Assembly: GCF_905232215.1 (NCBI RefSeq)
Contig: NZ_CAJNKE010000008.1
Coordinates: 1 to 51,548, forward strand
Direction of reading: 5' to 3'
Origin: Burkholderia sp. LMG 13014
Lineage (GTDB): Bacteria; Pseudomonadota; Gammaproteobacteria; Burkholderiales; Burkholderiaceae
Length of the DNA stretch: 51,548 nucleotides
The stretch's first letter is position 1. Each line of letters starts with the position of its first letter. Below are positions 26,416 to 33,649 of this stretch, piece after piece. The notes below the pieces were generated by a model. That model made no database searches, was not told the origin of the DNA, and saw only the letters and a list, made by a program, of their open reading frames with translations. The translations under genes were made by a program, and so were the position numbers.

Positions 26416-27636
26416 TCACCCCGCGTTGGCACGAAGCGAAACCGCCATGCGAAGCAGCATCGGGAACGTCAGGTCCGGCACGCGTTCGAAGCGCGTTTCC
26501 GTCAGACGCATCCCGGGGAAACGCTGGAAGATCGTGCGCAGCAGAACATCGCCCTCCAGGCGGGAGAGCTGGGATCCCAGGCAGAAGTGGCCACCGCCTG
26601 CGAATGCCAGATGACGATTGTCGGGGCGGTCGATAACGAAGCGGCCGGCATCCGGGAAGCGGGTTTCGTCACGATTGGCCGCGTGAAGCCCGAGCAGCAG
26701 GCGCGTGCCTTTCTCGACGGTCGTGCCGCCGATCACGATCGCCTCCGACGCGTAGCGGTGCACGAAATGCACGGGGGCGTCATAGCGCAACGACTCTTCC
26801 CAGGCCGTGCGGGCGAGGTCGGGCTGGGCCATCAGGCGAGCCTTCTCGCTTTCATGATTCAGGAGCGCCAGCACCGTGTTGGTCATCGCCACCTTGGTCG
26901 TGTGATAGCTGGCGACCAGGAAGCCGATCAGGGTCGTGACCAGTTCGGAACGCGTCAGGCCGTTGTCCGCGCCTTCCGCCGCGATCAACGCGCCGACGAA
27001 GTCGTCCTCGGGAAGCTTGCCCTTGAGGGTGTCGAGTACATCGTCCATGTACTCGTAATAGAAGGTGGCGGACGCATCTGCTTCGGCCAGGCGCTCCGGC
27101 GTGATGTCCGACACGCTCAGTACCGCGTTCAGGCCGTGCTGCCGCGCGAACAGTTCGCCGGCATCGGAAAGCGGCACGTGCAGCAGCCGGCAAGCGATTT
27201 CAGCCGGAACCGGATCCGCGAAGTCGGACACGAAATCGATCTCGGTCTCGCCTTCGAGCTTGTCCAGATGGTCGAGGATGACCTTTTCGACCCAACCTCG
27301 CATGTTCGCAACGGTTTTCGGATTGAACGCCGGGGTAACGATACGGCGGATGCGCGTGTGATCGGGCGCATCGATGTTCGGCAGCGATTCGCGATAGAAG
27401 CGCGCCGCCGCGCCCGTGCCGATGCGCTCGGGAAACGTGCCGGGCGCCTGCTGGACGGTCGCCAGCGGGTTGCGCAGCACCTCGTCGACGTCGCTGTATC
27501 GCGTCAGGACGATGCAGCGCTCGCCGTTGATGTCGATTTCGAAATGGGGAAAGTTGCTTTGCAGCGTGCGGTAGGTCGGGTACCGGTCCGCGAGAAAAGT
27601 GGCCGACTTCAGATCGGGGGTATCGAAAGGGCGCAT
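26416..27636 (-). CDS. Cytochrome P450 (bacterial soluble, class I)
   Basis: A 406-residue heme monooxygenase. The heme Cys352 lies in FAGGGHFCLG (FxxGxHxCxG) and the ExxR pair is Glu281-Arg284. The I-helix oxygen-activation motif reads VASYHTT at 241-247, where most P450s have (A/G)Gx(D/E)T: the acidic residue is His245 while Thr246 is kept. ATG 27636 gives the normal bacterial length; the frame stays open to 27789 without family-like sequence. The ribosome binding site is weak. It forms a self-contained system with the ferredoxin and reductase genes. The substrate is unknown; a divergent AraC gene probably activates it. Confidence 0.94.
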   Translation of the reverse strand: MRPFDTPDLKSATFLADRYPTYRTLQSNFPHFEIDINGERCIVLTRYSDVDEVLRNPLATVQQAPGTFPERIGTGAAARFYRESLPNIDAPDHTRIRRIVTPAFNPKTVANMRGWVEKVILDHLDKLEGETEIDFVSDFADPVPAEIACRLLHVPLSDAGELFARQHGLNAVLSVSDITPERLAEADASATFYYEYMDDVLDTLKGKLPEDDFVGALIAAEGADNGLTRSELVTTLIGFLVASYHTTKVAMTNTVLALLNHESEKARLMAQPDLARTAWEESLRYDAPVHFVHRYASEAIVIGGTTVEKGTRLLLGLHAANRDETRFPDAGRFVIDRPDNRHLAFAGGGHFCLGSQLSRLEGDVLLRTIFQRFPGMRLTETRFERVPDLTFPMLLRMAVSLRANAG

Positions 27637-27934
27637 CTGATTATCCGGAAAGGGTAGGCAATCCGTCGTGCGTTGCCGGCTTCGGCCTGGCGTCTCCAGT
27701 GCTCGAAGCGTCTGCACATCGGTCTGGTGGGAGTATGGTTTGCCGCTCCCATCCGAAGGACTCATTTCCTTTTGCGAGAGCACCATCACGGCCGGCCGCC
27801 GCCATCGCGGCGGATTCAGCGAATCGAGGCATCTACGGATTGCGCGCGGCAGCCCGCGGTGTTTCCCTTGTGGCGGGATGCCCGGTGCGGGAACCGGCGT
27901 CCGACGACATGCAGGGATGAATGGAGTACGGTAA
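27637..27934. promoter_or_regulatory. Divergent promoter region, P450 operon / AraC gene
   Basis: About 300 bases separate the divergent P450 and AraC starts, enough for two promoters and an AraC-type operator. I see no clear palindrome or direct repeat that I would name as the operator. Confidence 0.5.
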
Positions 27935-28870
27935 ATGGATCCGATAACTGCTGCGCTCGATACGTGCCGCTTCGCGGAAATCGAGGCGGGTCACGCACAA
28001 TCAAGCAGCCCGTGGGCGGTACGTATGCCCGGCGACGTATGGCCGGTCACGCTGTATGTCTTTACCGGTGCGACGTGCAGCCTGTTCATGACGCAGTCGG
28101 GACAGCGGAATGCGTTGCACGACAAAAGCGTGTGCCTGATCCTTCGCGCACGGGAACACATCGTTCAGGACGCGCTATTCACCCGCCCCAACCAGCCCGT
28201 CGATCTGCGCAATCCCGCCAATGTCGATCGCTTCCAGACGATTGCGTTCGGCGAGTCGCCGGACAAGGGCGTGACGTCGACATTTTTCATCGGCATGGCG
28301 CCAGCAAAAGGCGTGAGCCCCTCGCTATTCGATGCGTTGCCCGACGTGTTGCTGTTGAACTTCGACGAGTTGCCGGTGTGGCTGTGTCGCGCGACTGACG
28401 CCATTCGAGACGAACTGACGTGGCAGCGCCCGGGATTCCGGTCGGTGGCAACGCGTCAGGCCGAACTGATCGTGATCGATGTCATTCGGCACTACATCGC
28501 ATCGCATACGCGTCAGTTGCCGGCGTGGATATCGCTGCCGGACCATTCCCGGGTGGCGACGGCCTTACGTGAGTTTCATCGCGACATTTCCCGGCCCTGG
28601 ACACTGGAGATGCTTGCAACCGTGGCCGGGACATCGCGTTCGCGGTTGATCGCTGCAGCGCAACACGAGTTGGGCGAAGGCATCTTCAGCTATGTCACGC
28701 GCTTTCGCATGCAGGAAGCCTCGCGGCTCCTGATGGCCACCTCGCTTTCGGTCGGCAAGATCGCGTGGCAGGTGGGGTACCAGTCCGAAGCGGCATTCTC
28801 GATCGCATTCAAGCGATACAGCGGAGTACAACCCCGTCAGTTTCGCGGTGGCGCGACCCCGCCGTTCTGA
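27935..28870 (+). CDS. AraC-family transcriptional regulator
   Basis: A 311-residue regulator. Residues 1-180 form a cupin-like ligand domain without the usual AraC arm motif. The C-terminal part (about 205-305) has both helix-turn-helix units: LEMLATVAGTSRSRLIAAAQHELG and VGKIAWQVGYQSEAAFSIAFKRYSGVQPRQFR, the second being the classical AraC signature. GGAG lies nine bases before ATG 27935. It is divergent from the P450 operon and probably its activator. The gene also precedes the PEP mutase-like/ada pair on the same strand, but 134 bases and a change of theme separate them. Confidence 0.92.
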   Translation: MDPITAALDTCRFAEIEAGHAQSSSPWAVRMPGDVWPVTLYVFTGATCSLFMTQSGQRNALHDKSVCLILRAREHIVQDALFTRPNQPVDLRNPANVDRFQTIAFGESPDKGVTSTFFIGMAPAKGVSPSLFDALPDVLLLNFDELPVWLCRATDAIRDELTWQRPGFRSVATRQAELIVIDVIRHYIASHTRQLPAWISLPDHSRVATALREFHRDISRPWTLEMLATVAGTSRSRLIAAAQHELGEGIFSYVTRFRMQEASRLLMATSLSVGKIAWQVGYQSEAAFSIAFKRYSGVQPRQFRGGATPPF

Positions 28871-29004
28871 TAAGGTTGCCGCTTTCGGGGCCGATGGACA
28901 CCACAAGAAGTCGCGTAGCCACAAAAAATGGTTGTCCAGTTTTCGGTTGTGATGCGATCGACGGGAAACCCATACTTTCCTCCCGCTCAACCGAGAAACG
29001 CATC

Positions 29005-29778
29005 ATGACTTTTTCCCAGCTCCATCAACAAGCCGAACCGCTGTTGCTCGCCAACGTCTGGGATGCCGCCAGCGCCCGTGCCGCGGAAACGGCCGGCTAC
29101 GCGGCAATCGGGACGTCCAGCGCCGCCATTGCCGACTCACTGGGCTACGCCGATGGCGAGGGGGTCCGTTTTGACGAACTGAAGGCGTTGGTTGCCCGCG
29201 TCCGTTTGGTTTCCAGCCTGCCGCTGTCCGTTGACGTCGAAGCCGGCTATGGCGCGACGTCCGAGGCTGTCGTCGCCAACCTGCGTGAACTGGCTGCGCT
29301 GGGCGTCGTCGGTGTCAACCTGGAGGACAGCGTGGTGCGCGGCAGCCAGCGTACGTTGGTCGACGTCGAGCCCTTTGCGCGGCGCCTGCGCGATATTCGT
29401 GCGGGTTTGCAGGCTGCCTGCGTCGACCTGTTCATCAACGTGCGCACCGACACCTGTCTGCTGAATGTCGACCGTGCGCGGGAGGAAACCATCGCACGCG
29501 GCCGACGCTATGCCGAAAGCGGGGCGGACGGCCTCTTCGTGCCCGGATTGACCGACGAAGCGGATATCGCTGCAATCGTGGGCGGCGTCCCGCTCCCGCT
29601 GAATGTCATGTGCATGCCGGCCCTGCCGTCGTTCGGGCGCCTGGCCGCACTGGGCGTCAAGCGCATCAGCATGGGCAATTTCCTGCACCAGCGGGCGCAC
29701 CACGTACTGCAGCAGCTTTTCGGTGACGTACGCGCCGAACAATCCTTCGATCCGGTGTTCTGCCATGCTGGTCACTGA
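29005..29778 (+). CDS. Isocitrate lyase / PEP mutase superfamily protein
   Basis: A 257-residue TIM-barrel protein. NVWDAASARAAETAGYAAIGTSSAAIADSLGY, PLSVDVEAGYG (metal-binding Asp and Glu) and GVNLEDS fit the PEP mutase/isocitrate lyase group, in which enzymes make or break P-C or C-C bonds next to a carboxylate. The KKCGH-type loop of isocitrate lyase is absent, so oxaloacetate hydrolase, 2-methylisocitrate lyase-like or phosphonate activities cannot be separated. ATG 29005 has only a weak ribosome binding site. Its last 14 bases overlap the ada start, an unexpected pairing. Confidence 0.85.
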   Translation: MTFSQLHQQAEPLLLANVWDAASARAAETAGYAAIGTSSAAIADSLGYADGEGVRFDELKALVARVRLVSSLPLSVDVEAGYGATSEAVVANLRELAALGVVGVNLEDSVVRGSQRTLVDVEPFARRLRDIRAGLQAACVDLFINVRTDTCLLNVDRAREETIARGRRYAESGADGLFVPGLTDEADIAAIVGGVPLPLNVMCMPALPSFGRLAALGVKRISMGNFLHQRAHHVLQQLFGDVRAEQSFDPVFCHAGH

Positions 29779-30811
29779 CATCCGGCAAATCGACGCTTAC
29801 TACCGCGCATTGGTCGAGCGCGCGGCGGATCACGTCGGCATCTTCTATGTCGGGGTGAAAACGACGGGCGTGTTCTGCATCGCGACCTGTCGGGCACGCA
29901 AACCCAAACGCGAGAACGTGGTGTTCTACACGGACCTCCGGGAGACGCTCAATGCGGGCTTTCGGCCCTGCAAGGTCTGCCGGCCGACCGAGAACGCGCA
30001 TGCGGCGCCACCGGAAGTGGCCGAGGCCATTGACTGGGTGCGCGCCCATCCGAAGGAACGCCTGAGCGACGCGCGCCTCAGGCAGCGCGGGCTCGGCCCG
30101 GAGCGAATCCGCCGCTGGTTCCAGCAGCACTACGGGATGAGTTTCCAGGCGTTCCAGCGTTCCTTGCGGATCAATACGGCACTGGAGGAACTGAAGGCTG
30201 GCCGTCGCACCATCGACGTCGCGCTCGACAGCGGCTACGACTCGCTCAGCGGCTTCGGCTACACCTGCAGGAAACTGACGGGGCGTGCGCCGACCGAGGC
30301 CGCGAACGTCATCCTCATCCACCGCTTTACCACGCCCCTGGGGCCGATGTTCGTGTGCGCCACCGAGCGGGGCGTCTGTCTGCTCGAATTCGTCGATCGG
30401 CGGATGCTGGAAACCGAGTTCAAGGATCTTCAACGACTCCTGCGGGCACGCATCCTGACGGGAGAAAACGCGCACACACGCCAGGCCGAGCGCGAGATCG
30501 GCGAGTACTTCACCGGTACGCGCAAGCAGTTCGATCTGACGCTGGACACGCCCGGCAGCCCATTCCAGCAATCGGTATGGCAGGCGTTGCAGGCCATTCC
30601 GTTTGGCAGCACGGCCAGTTATGGCGAGCAGGCGGAGAAACTTGGTAGCCCCCGGTCGGTTCGCGCAGTGGCCGGCGCCAATGGCGCCAATCGAGTGGCG
30701 ATCGTCGTCCCCTGTCATCGGGTCATGGGGAAGGACGGGGCGCTCACCGGTTATGGCGGCGGACTGGCGCGGAAGCAATGGCTTCTGGAGCATGAGAAGC
30801 GTCATGCATAG
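29765..30811 (+). CDS. ada: Ada: methylphosphotriester/O6-methylguanine-DNA methyltransferase and activator
   Basis: A 348-residue complete Ada. The N-terminal zinc site is Cys38, Cys42, Cys69, Cys72 with the same numbering as E. coli Ada; Cys38 in GVFCIATCRAR accepts the methyl group from phosphotriesters. An AraC-type helix-turn-helix region spans about 85-180 (ERIRRWFQQHYGMSFQAFQR). The C-terminal O6-methylguanine methyltransferase has Cys317 in VVPCHRVMGKDGALTGYGGG. Methylated Ada would activate its own regulon, the adaptive response to alkylation damage. ATG 29765 lies inside the end of the previous gene. The whole protein is intact, including all methyl acceptor residues. Confidence 0.97.
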   Translation: MLVTDIRQIDAYYRALVERAADHVGIFYVGVKTTGVFCIATCRARKPKRENVVFYTDLRETLNAGFRPCKVCRPTENAHAAPPEVAEAIDWVRAHPKERLSDARLRQRGLGPERIRRWFQQHYGMSFQAFQRSLRINTALEELKAGRRTIDVALDSGYDSLSGFGYTCRKLTGRAPTEAANVILIHRFTTPLGPMFVCATERGVCLLEFVDRRMLETEFKDLQRLLRARILTGENAHTRQAEREIGEYFTGTRKQFDLTLDTPGSPFQQSVWQALQAIPFGSTASYGEQAEKLGSPRSVRAVAGANGANRVAIVVPCHRVMGKDGALTGYGGGLARKQWLLEHEKRHA

Positions 30812-30987
30812 CGGGCGTCGGGAGGAGGCACAACCCATCAAGGAGAACGTGGCGGATCGCTACCCGTCGTATCCGGATCCCGAGGCATACTGGGTCTCGG
30901 TTATTTTGTGAGCGGCATCGTGGTGGCGATGCAGATCTCGCTGCGTCAACCGGACGACGCCCGTCGACAGTCAGGTACACGACCACA

Positions 30988-31428
30988 ATGGACCACGATA
31001 TTCAGAACATGCTCCGCCGCTATCGCGAGCGAGATGTCGACCTGCCTCAGTTGCGCGTGTGGCTTGACGGCGAAAGAACGCGTGTGGGCGCACAAATCCC
31101 GCGCGGTGAATGGCTGAAGCTCATGCGAGGGAGTGAAGCGCAAAGCAACGGTGCGATCGCGCGCTTGCTGCCGGCCTGCATGCACTGTCTCGGTGTCGGC
31201 GAGCCCAAAGCATTCGAATCACGTCATGAGTATCGGCAATACGCCGATCGTCGCGACTCGGCCGTCGCAAACGGCGTCCTCACCAACATTCCTCAGCCTC
31301 AGTTCTCTTCCGAAGGACCCGATTCGGCAGGTTCGGTCATGTACTGTCGCTGCACCGGCTGTCGCTCGATCTGGGCATTCGTCGAGCCGGAGAAAGCGGA
31401 ACACGGAGCATGGAAGCGAATCATCTAG
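30988..31428 (+). CDS. Hypothetical protein with two Cys clusters
   Basis: A 146-residue soluble protein I do not recognise. CMHCLGVGEPKAFESRHEYRQY in the middle and YCRCTGCRSIWAFVEPEK near the C terminus hold Cys pairs that could bind zinc. The composition is less GC-biased than in flanking genes. No clear ribosome binding site is seen before ATG 30988. With the next two genes it forms a group of small, unrelated-looking ORFs; such groups often hold stray immunity proteins of contact-dependent or type VI toxins, but no toxin gene is adjacent, so this is only a guess. Confidence 0.6.
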   Translation: MDHDIQNMLRRYRERDVDLPQLRVWLDGERTRVGAQIPRGEWLKLMRGSEAQSNGAIARLLPACMHCLGVGEPKAFESRHEYRQYADRRDSAVANGVLTNIPQPQFSSEGPDSAGSVMYCRCTGCRSIWAFVEPEKAEHGAWKRII

Positions 31429-31567
31429 GCGCGGTATCCCAAACATCTCCATCCAGGCGCCGTCGCAGACGTGTATGCTAGCTGCCAGCCAGGCGCCGGG
31501 CCTCCGTCGTTTCAGCACGCCTGCACAGGTCGCCATTCAGCATTCAAGGAATGAAAGGCTGATACCC

Positions 31568-31966
31568 ATGCTCACAGTGCAAAGAAGCCGATACTTCGCG
31601 GACATCACAGGTTTGATTGTTCTCGTGATCCTTGTGGCGATCCTGTCGGTTTTCGTCCCGTCTTCCGACATCCCTCGACCGCTGTGGATTCCAATCTACG
31701 CCGCGTGGGCTGTGTATGCGATTTATATCTGGCGCAAGGTTGAACCGGAAACGAAGCCCTGGCTCTTGATCGGATTGTATTCGGCAGGTGGTGCGGCTGT
31801 ATGGTACGCCGTGATGCGGGCGATCAGTCGCTGGATTTTTGGGGCCGCCGAGCCCGAGCTTTCCAAAGGCTTCGACCTGTTCGTCGCATTGATGTGTTCC
31901 CCCGGCCTGACGTTTGTCGCGATCGCCGGCTGGGCGCGTTCGCTTGTATGGCGCAAGCCAAGTTGA
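31568..31966 (+). CDS. Hypothetical membrane protein
   Basis: A 132-residue protein with four hydrophobic stretches: about 13-33 (ITGLIVLVILVAILSVFV), 42-57 (WIPIYAAWAVYAIYIW), 66-88 (WLLIGLYSAGGAAVWYAVM) and 108-126. A charged pair WRKVEPETK separates the second and third. I do not recognise the family. The start at ATG 31568 is chosen because it directly precedes the first membrane segment; the longer frame upstream overlaps nothing useful. Codon choice is less GC-biased than in the catabolic genes, as in its two neighbours. Confidence 0.6.
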   Translation: MLTVQRSRYFADITGLIVLVILVAILSVFVPSSDIPRPLWIPIYAAWAVYAIYIWRKVEPETKPWLLIGLYSAGGAAVWYAVMRAISRWIFGAAEPELSKGFDLFVALMCSPGLTFVAIAGWARSLVWRKPS

Positions 31967-32019
31967 GGCCGTCGAAGCCATACTCGGCGTCGTACTCCAC
32001 CAGCAAGCAGTGACCGAAA

Positions 32020-32517
32020 ATGCACACAGCTGACGTCGGGCGTCTCGTGATGAAACAGGTGAGAACGGCCTTCTCCGAACGCATGAGGCCGGCGTCGGTC
32101 GTTCCGGCCGTCTCATCCCACACGAACGACTACGACGACGCGTTGCACTTCTCAAACCTGCTCTGGGATGAGACTACTGCTCACGACTGGACACAATACT
32201 CCGACGCCATTTATCGATTGACGCCAGAAGCATTCTGCTACTTTCTACCCGGGATCATCCGTGTTTCGGTCGAAGACAATCAGGTTGCACTGACGGTCAT
32301 CGAGAGCTTGATGGGGTCGCTGGACAGATCGCCGGTTGCGCAATACTGGGATGACTATTTTCTGCAGCGCTGGCCCAAGCTGACAGACATCGAGTGCGAT
32401 GCCGTGATCGCGTGGATCGTGTGGCTCGACGGACATCCGCTGTCGCCATTCTCGCAAGACACGATTCTTCGAGCATGCGAAACCCTGGAACTGGTGAAGA
32501 AGCACCGGGCGGTGTAG
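32020..32517 (+). CDS. DUF6714-like hypothetical protein
   Basis: A 165-residue protein. The segment TAHDWTQYSDAIYRLTPEAFCYFLPGIIRVSVED is like the DUF6714-type pattern (W..l..d.i..LtpeAf.yfLPa.l), a family found scattered in genomes, often alone or near polymorphic toxin loci. The function is unknown; an immunity role is speculative. An internal ATG at 32050 is an alternative start. It ends about 310 bases before the convergent SDR gene. GC content is lower than the surroundings. Confidence 0.6.
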   Translation: MHTADVGRLVMKQVRTAFSERMRPASVVPAVSSHTNDYDDALHFSNLLWDETTAHDWTQYSDAIYRLTPEAFCYFLPGIIRVSVEDNQVALTVIESLMGSLDRSPVAQYWDDYFLQRWPKLTDIECDAVIAWIVWLDGHPLSPFSQDTILRACETLELVKKHRAV

Positions 32518-32830
32518 CCGCTGCATGACGGCCATTGCTCGCAAGGGCGACCTGACGGATCACGGCGGTGACGTGCCGGAGGGCTTCTCGGGCGCCGGCC
32601 TTCGTGGCAGACCGGCCGCCAGTCTCGTCCAAAGGGCCGCTGCATATCAACGGGCGTATCGATTGACGACCGCCCCCCAACCCTCATCCGCCGCGGCTGT
32701 CGTAGCGACAACCGGGAGCGCGAGCATCACCTCCCGTGCGACACGGGGCGCGAGTTCGCCCTGATGTTGTCATCCATCGTTTCAATCCCGTTCAAAGCGG
32801 CATTGCCCGGCCCTCGCCCCACGATTGCCG
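32518..32830. other. Intergenic region between convergent genes
   Basis: About 310 bases between the DUF6714-like gene and the end of the 12-gene operon. An imperfect hairpin, GGCTGTCG/CGACAACC with a 3-base loop, lies near 32694-32712 and might act as a terminator. No gene is supported. Confidence 0.4.
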
Positions 32831-33571
32831 TTACACCGACAACCCGCCCGAAACCTCGATCGCCGTACCGTTCACGAAGCTGGCTTCTTCCGACGCGAGG
32901 AACGCGTAAACACTCGCGATCTCGCTCGGCGCGCCAAGCCGCCGCTGCCAGCATGCATCCCGAAAGCCGTCGAGCACCTTGTCCGGCATCGTTTTGAGGA
33001 TGTCCGTCTCGATGAAGCCCGGGCATACCGCATTGACGCGAATGCCTTTGGGGCCGAGTTCCCGGGCCCACGTCTTGGTGAAGCCGATCACGCCGAATTT
33101 GCTGGCCGCATAGTTCGTCTGGCCGAAATTCCCGTAGATGCCGACGACGCTCGACGCGTTGAGAATCACGCCGCGCTTCTGCTCGAGCATCGTGTCGACG
33201 ACCGCCTGCGTGCAGTTGAACACGCCCTTCAGGTTGACGTCGATGACCTTGTCGAACTGCGCCTCGCTCATGTTCACGAGCCGCGCATCCTGCGTAATGC
33301 CCGCGTTGTTGACGAGAATGTCGATCCGGCCGAACTGCGCCTTCACGCTCGCGATCACCGCGTCGATACCGGCCCTGTCGGTCACGTCGAGCATATGCGC
33401 GACCGCCGAATGGCCGCGCTCGTTCAGGTGCCGCGCCTCGTGTTGCACCGCGTCTCCGGAGCGGTCGCACAACACGACGATCGCCCCTTCGCTCGCGAAC
33501 ATCCGGGCCGTTGCCTGCCCGATCCCCGCCGCAGCGCCCGTGATGATCGCAACCTTGTCCTTGAGTTTCAT
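32831..33571 (-). CDS. Short-chain dehydrogenase/reductase (FabG-like)
   Basis: A 246-residue classical [13 protein letters not shown] binds the cofactor, NNAG follows, the catalytic Ser lies in NASSVVG and Tyr-x3-Lys in YAASK. The C terminus keeps [13 protein letters not shown] and SGGLSV. It could be an acetoacetyl-CoA or 3-oxoacyl reductase or an alcohol dehydrogenase. In the known anaerobic ethylbenzene pathway an SDR makes acetophenone before the carboxylase step, so oxidation of an aryl alcohol to a ketone is a reasonable role. AAAGGA precedes ATG 33571. Last gene of the 12-gene operon, 78 bases after hyuB. Confidence 0.92.
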   Translation of the reverse strand: MKLKDKVAIITGAAAGIGQATARMFASEGAIVVLCDRSGDAVQHEARHLNERGHSAVAHMLDVTDRAGIDAVIASVKAQFGRIDILVNNAGITQDARLVNMSEAQFDKVIDVNLKGVFNCTQAVVDTMLEQKRGVILNASSVVGIYGNFGQTNYAASKFGVIGFTKTWARELGPKGIRVNAVCPGFIETDILKTMPDKVLDGFRDACWQRRLGAPSEIASVYAFLASEEASFVNGTAIEVSGGLSV

Positions 33572-33649
33572 GTCCTTTGCCTCGTTACCCGAAAGAATCG
33601 CGTCGCGCGATCGCCGACCGCCGGCCAACCGCACGACGCCCCGTAGCGC

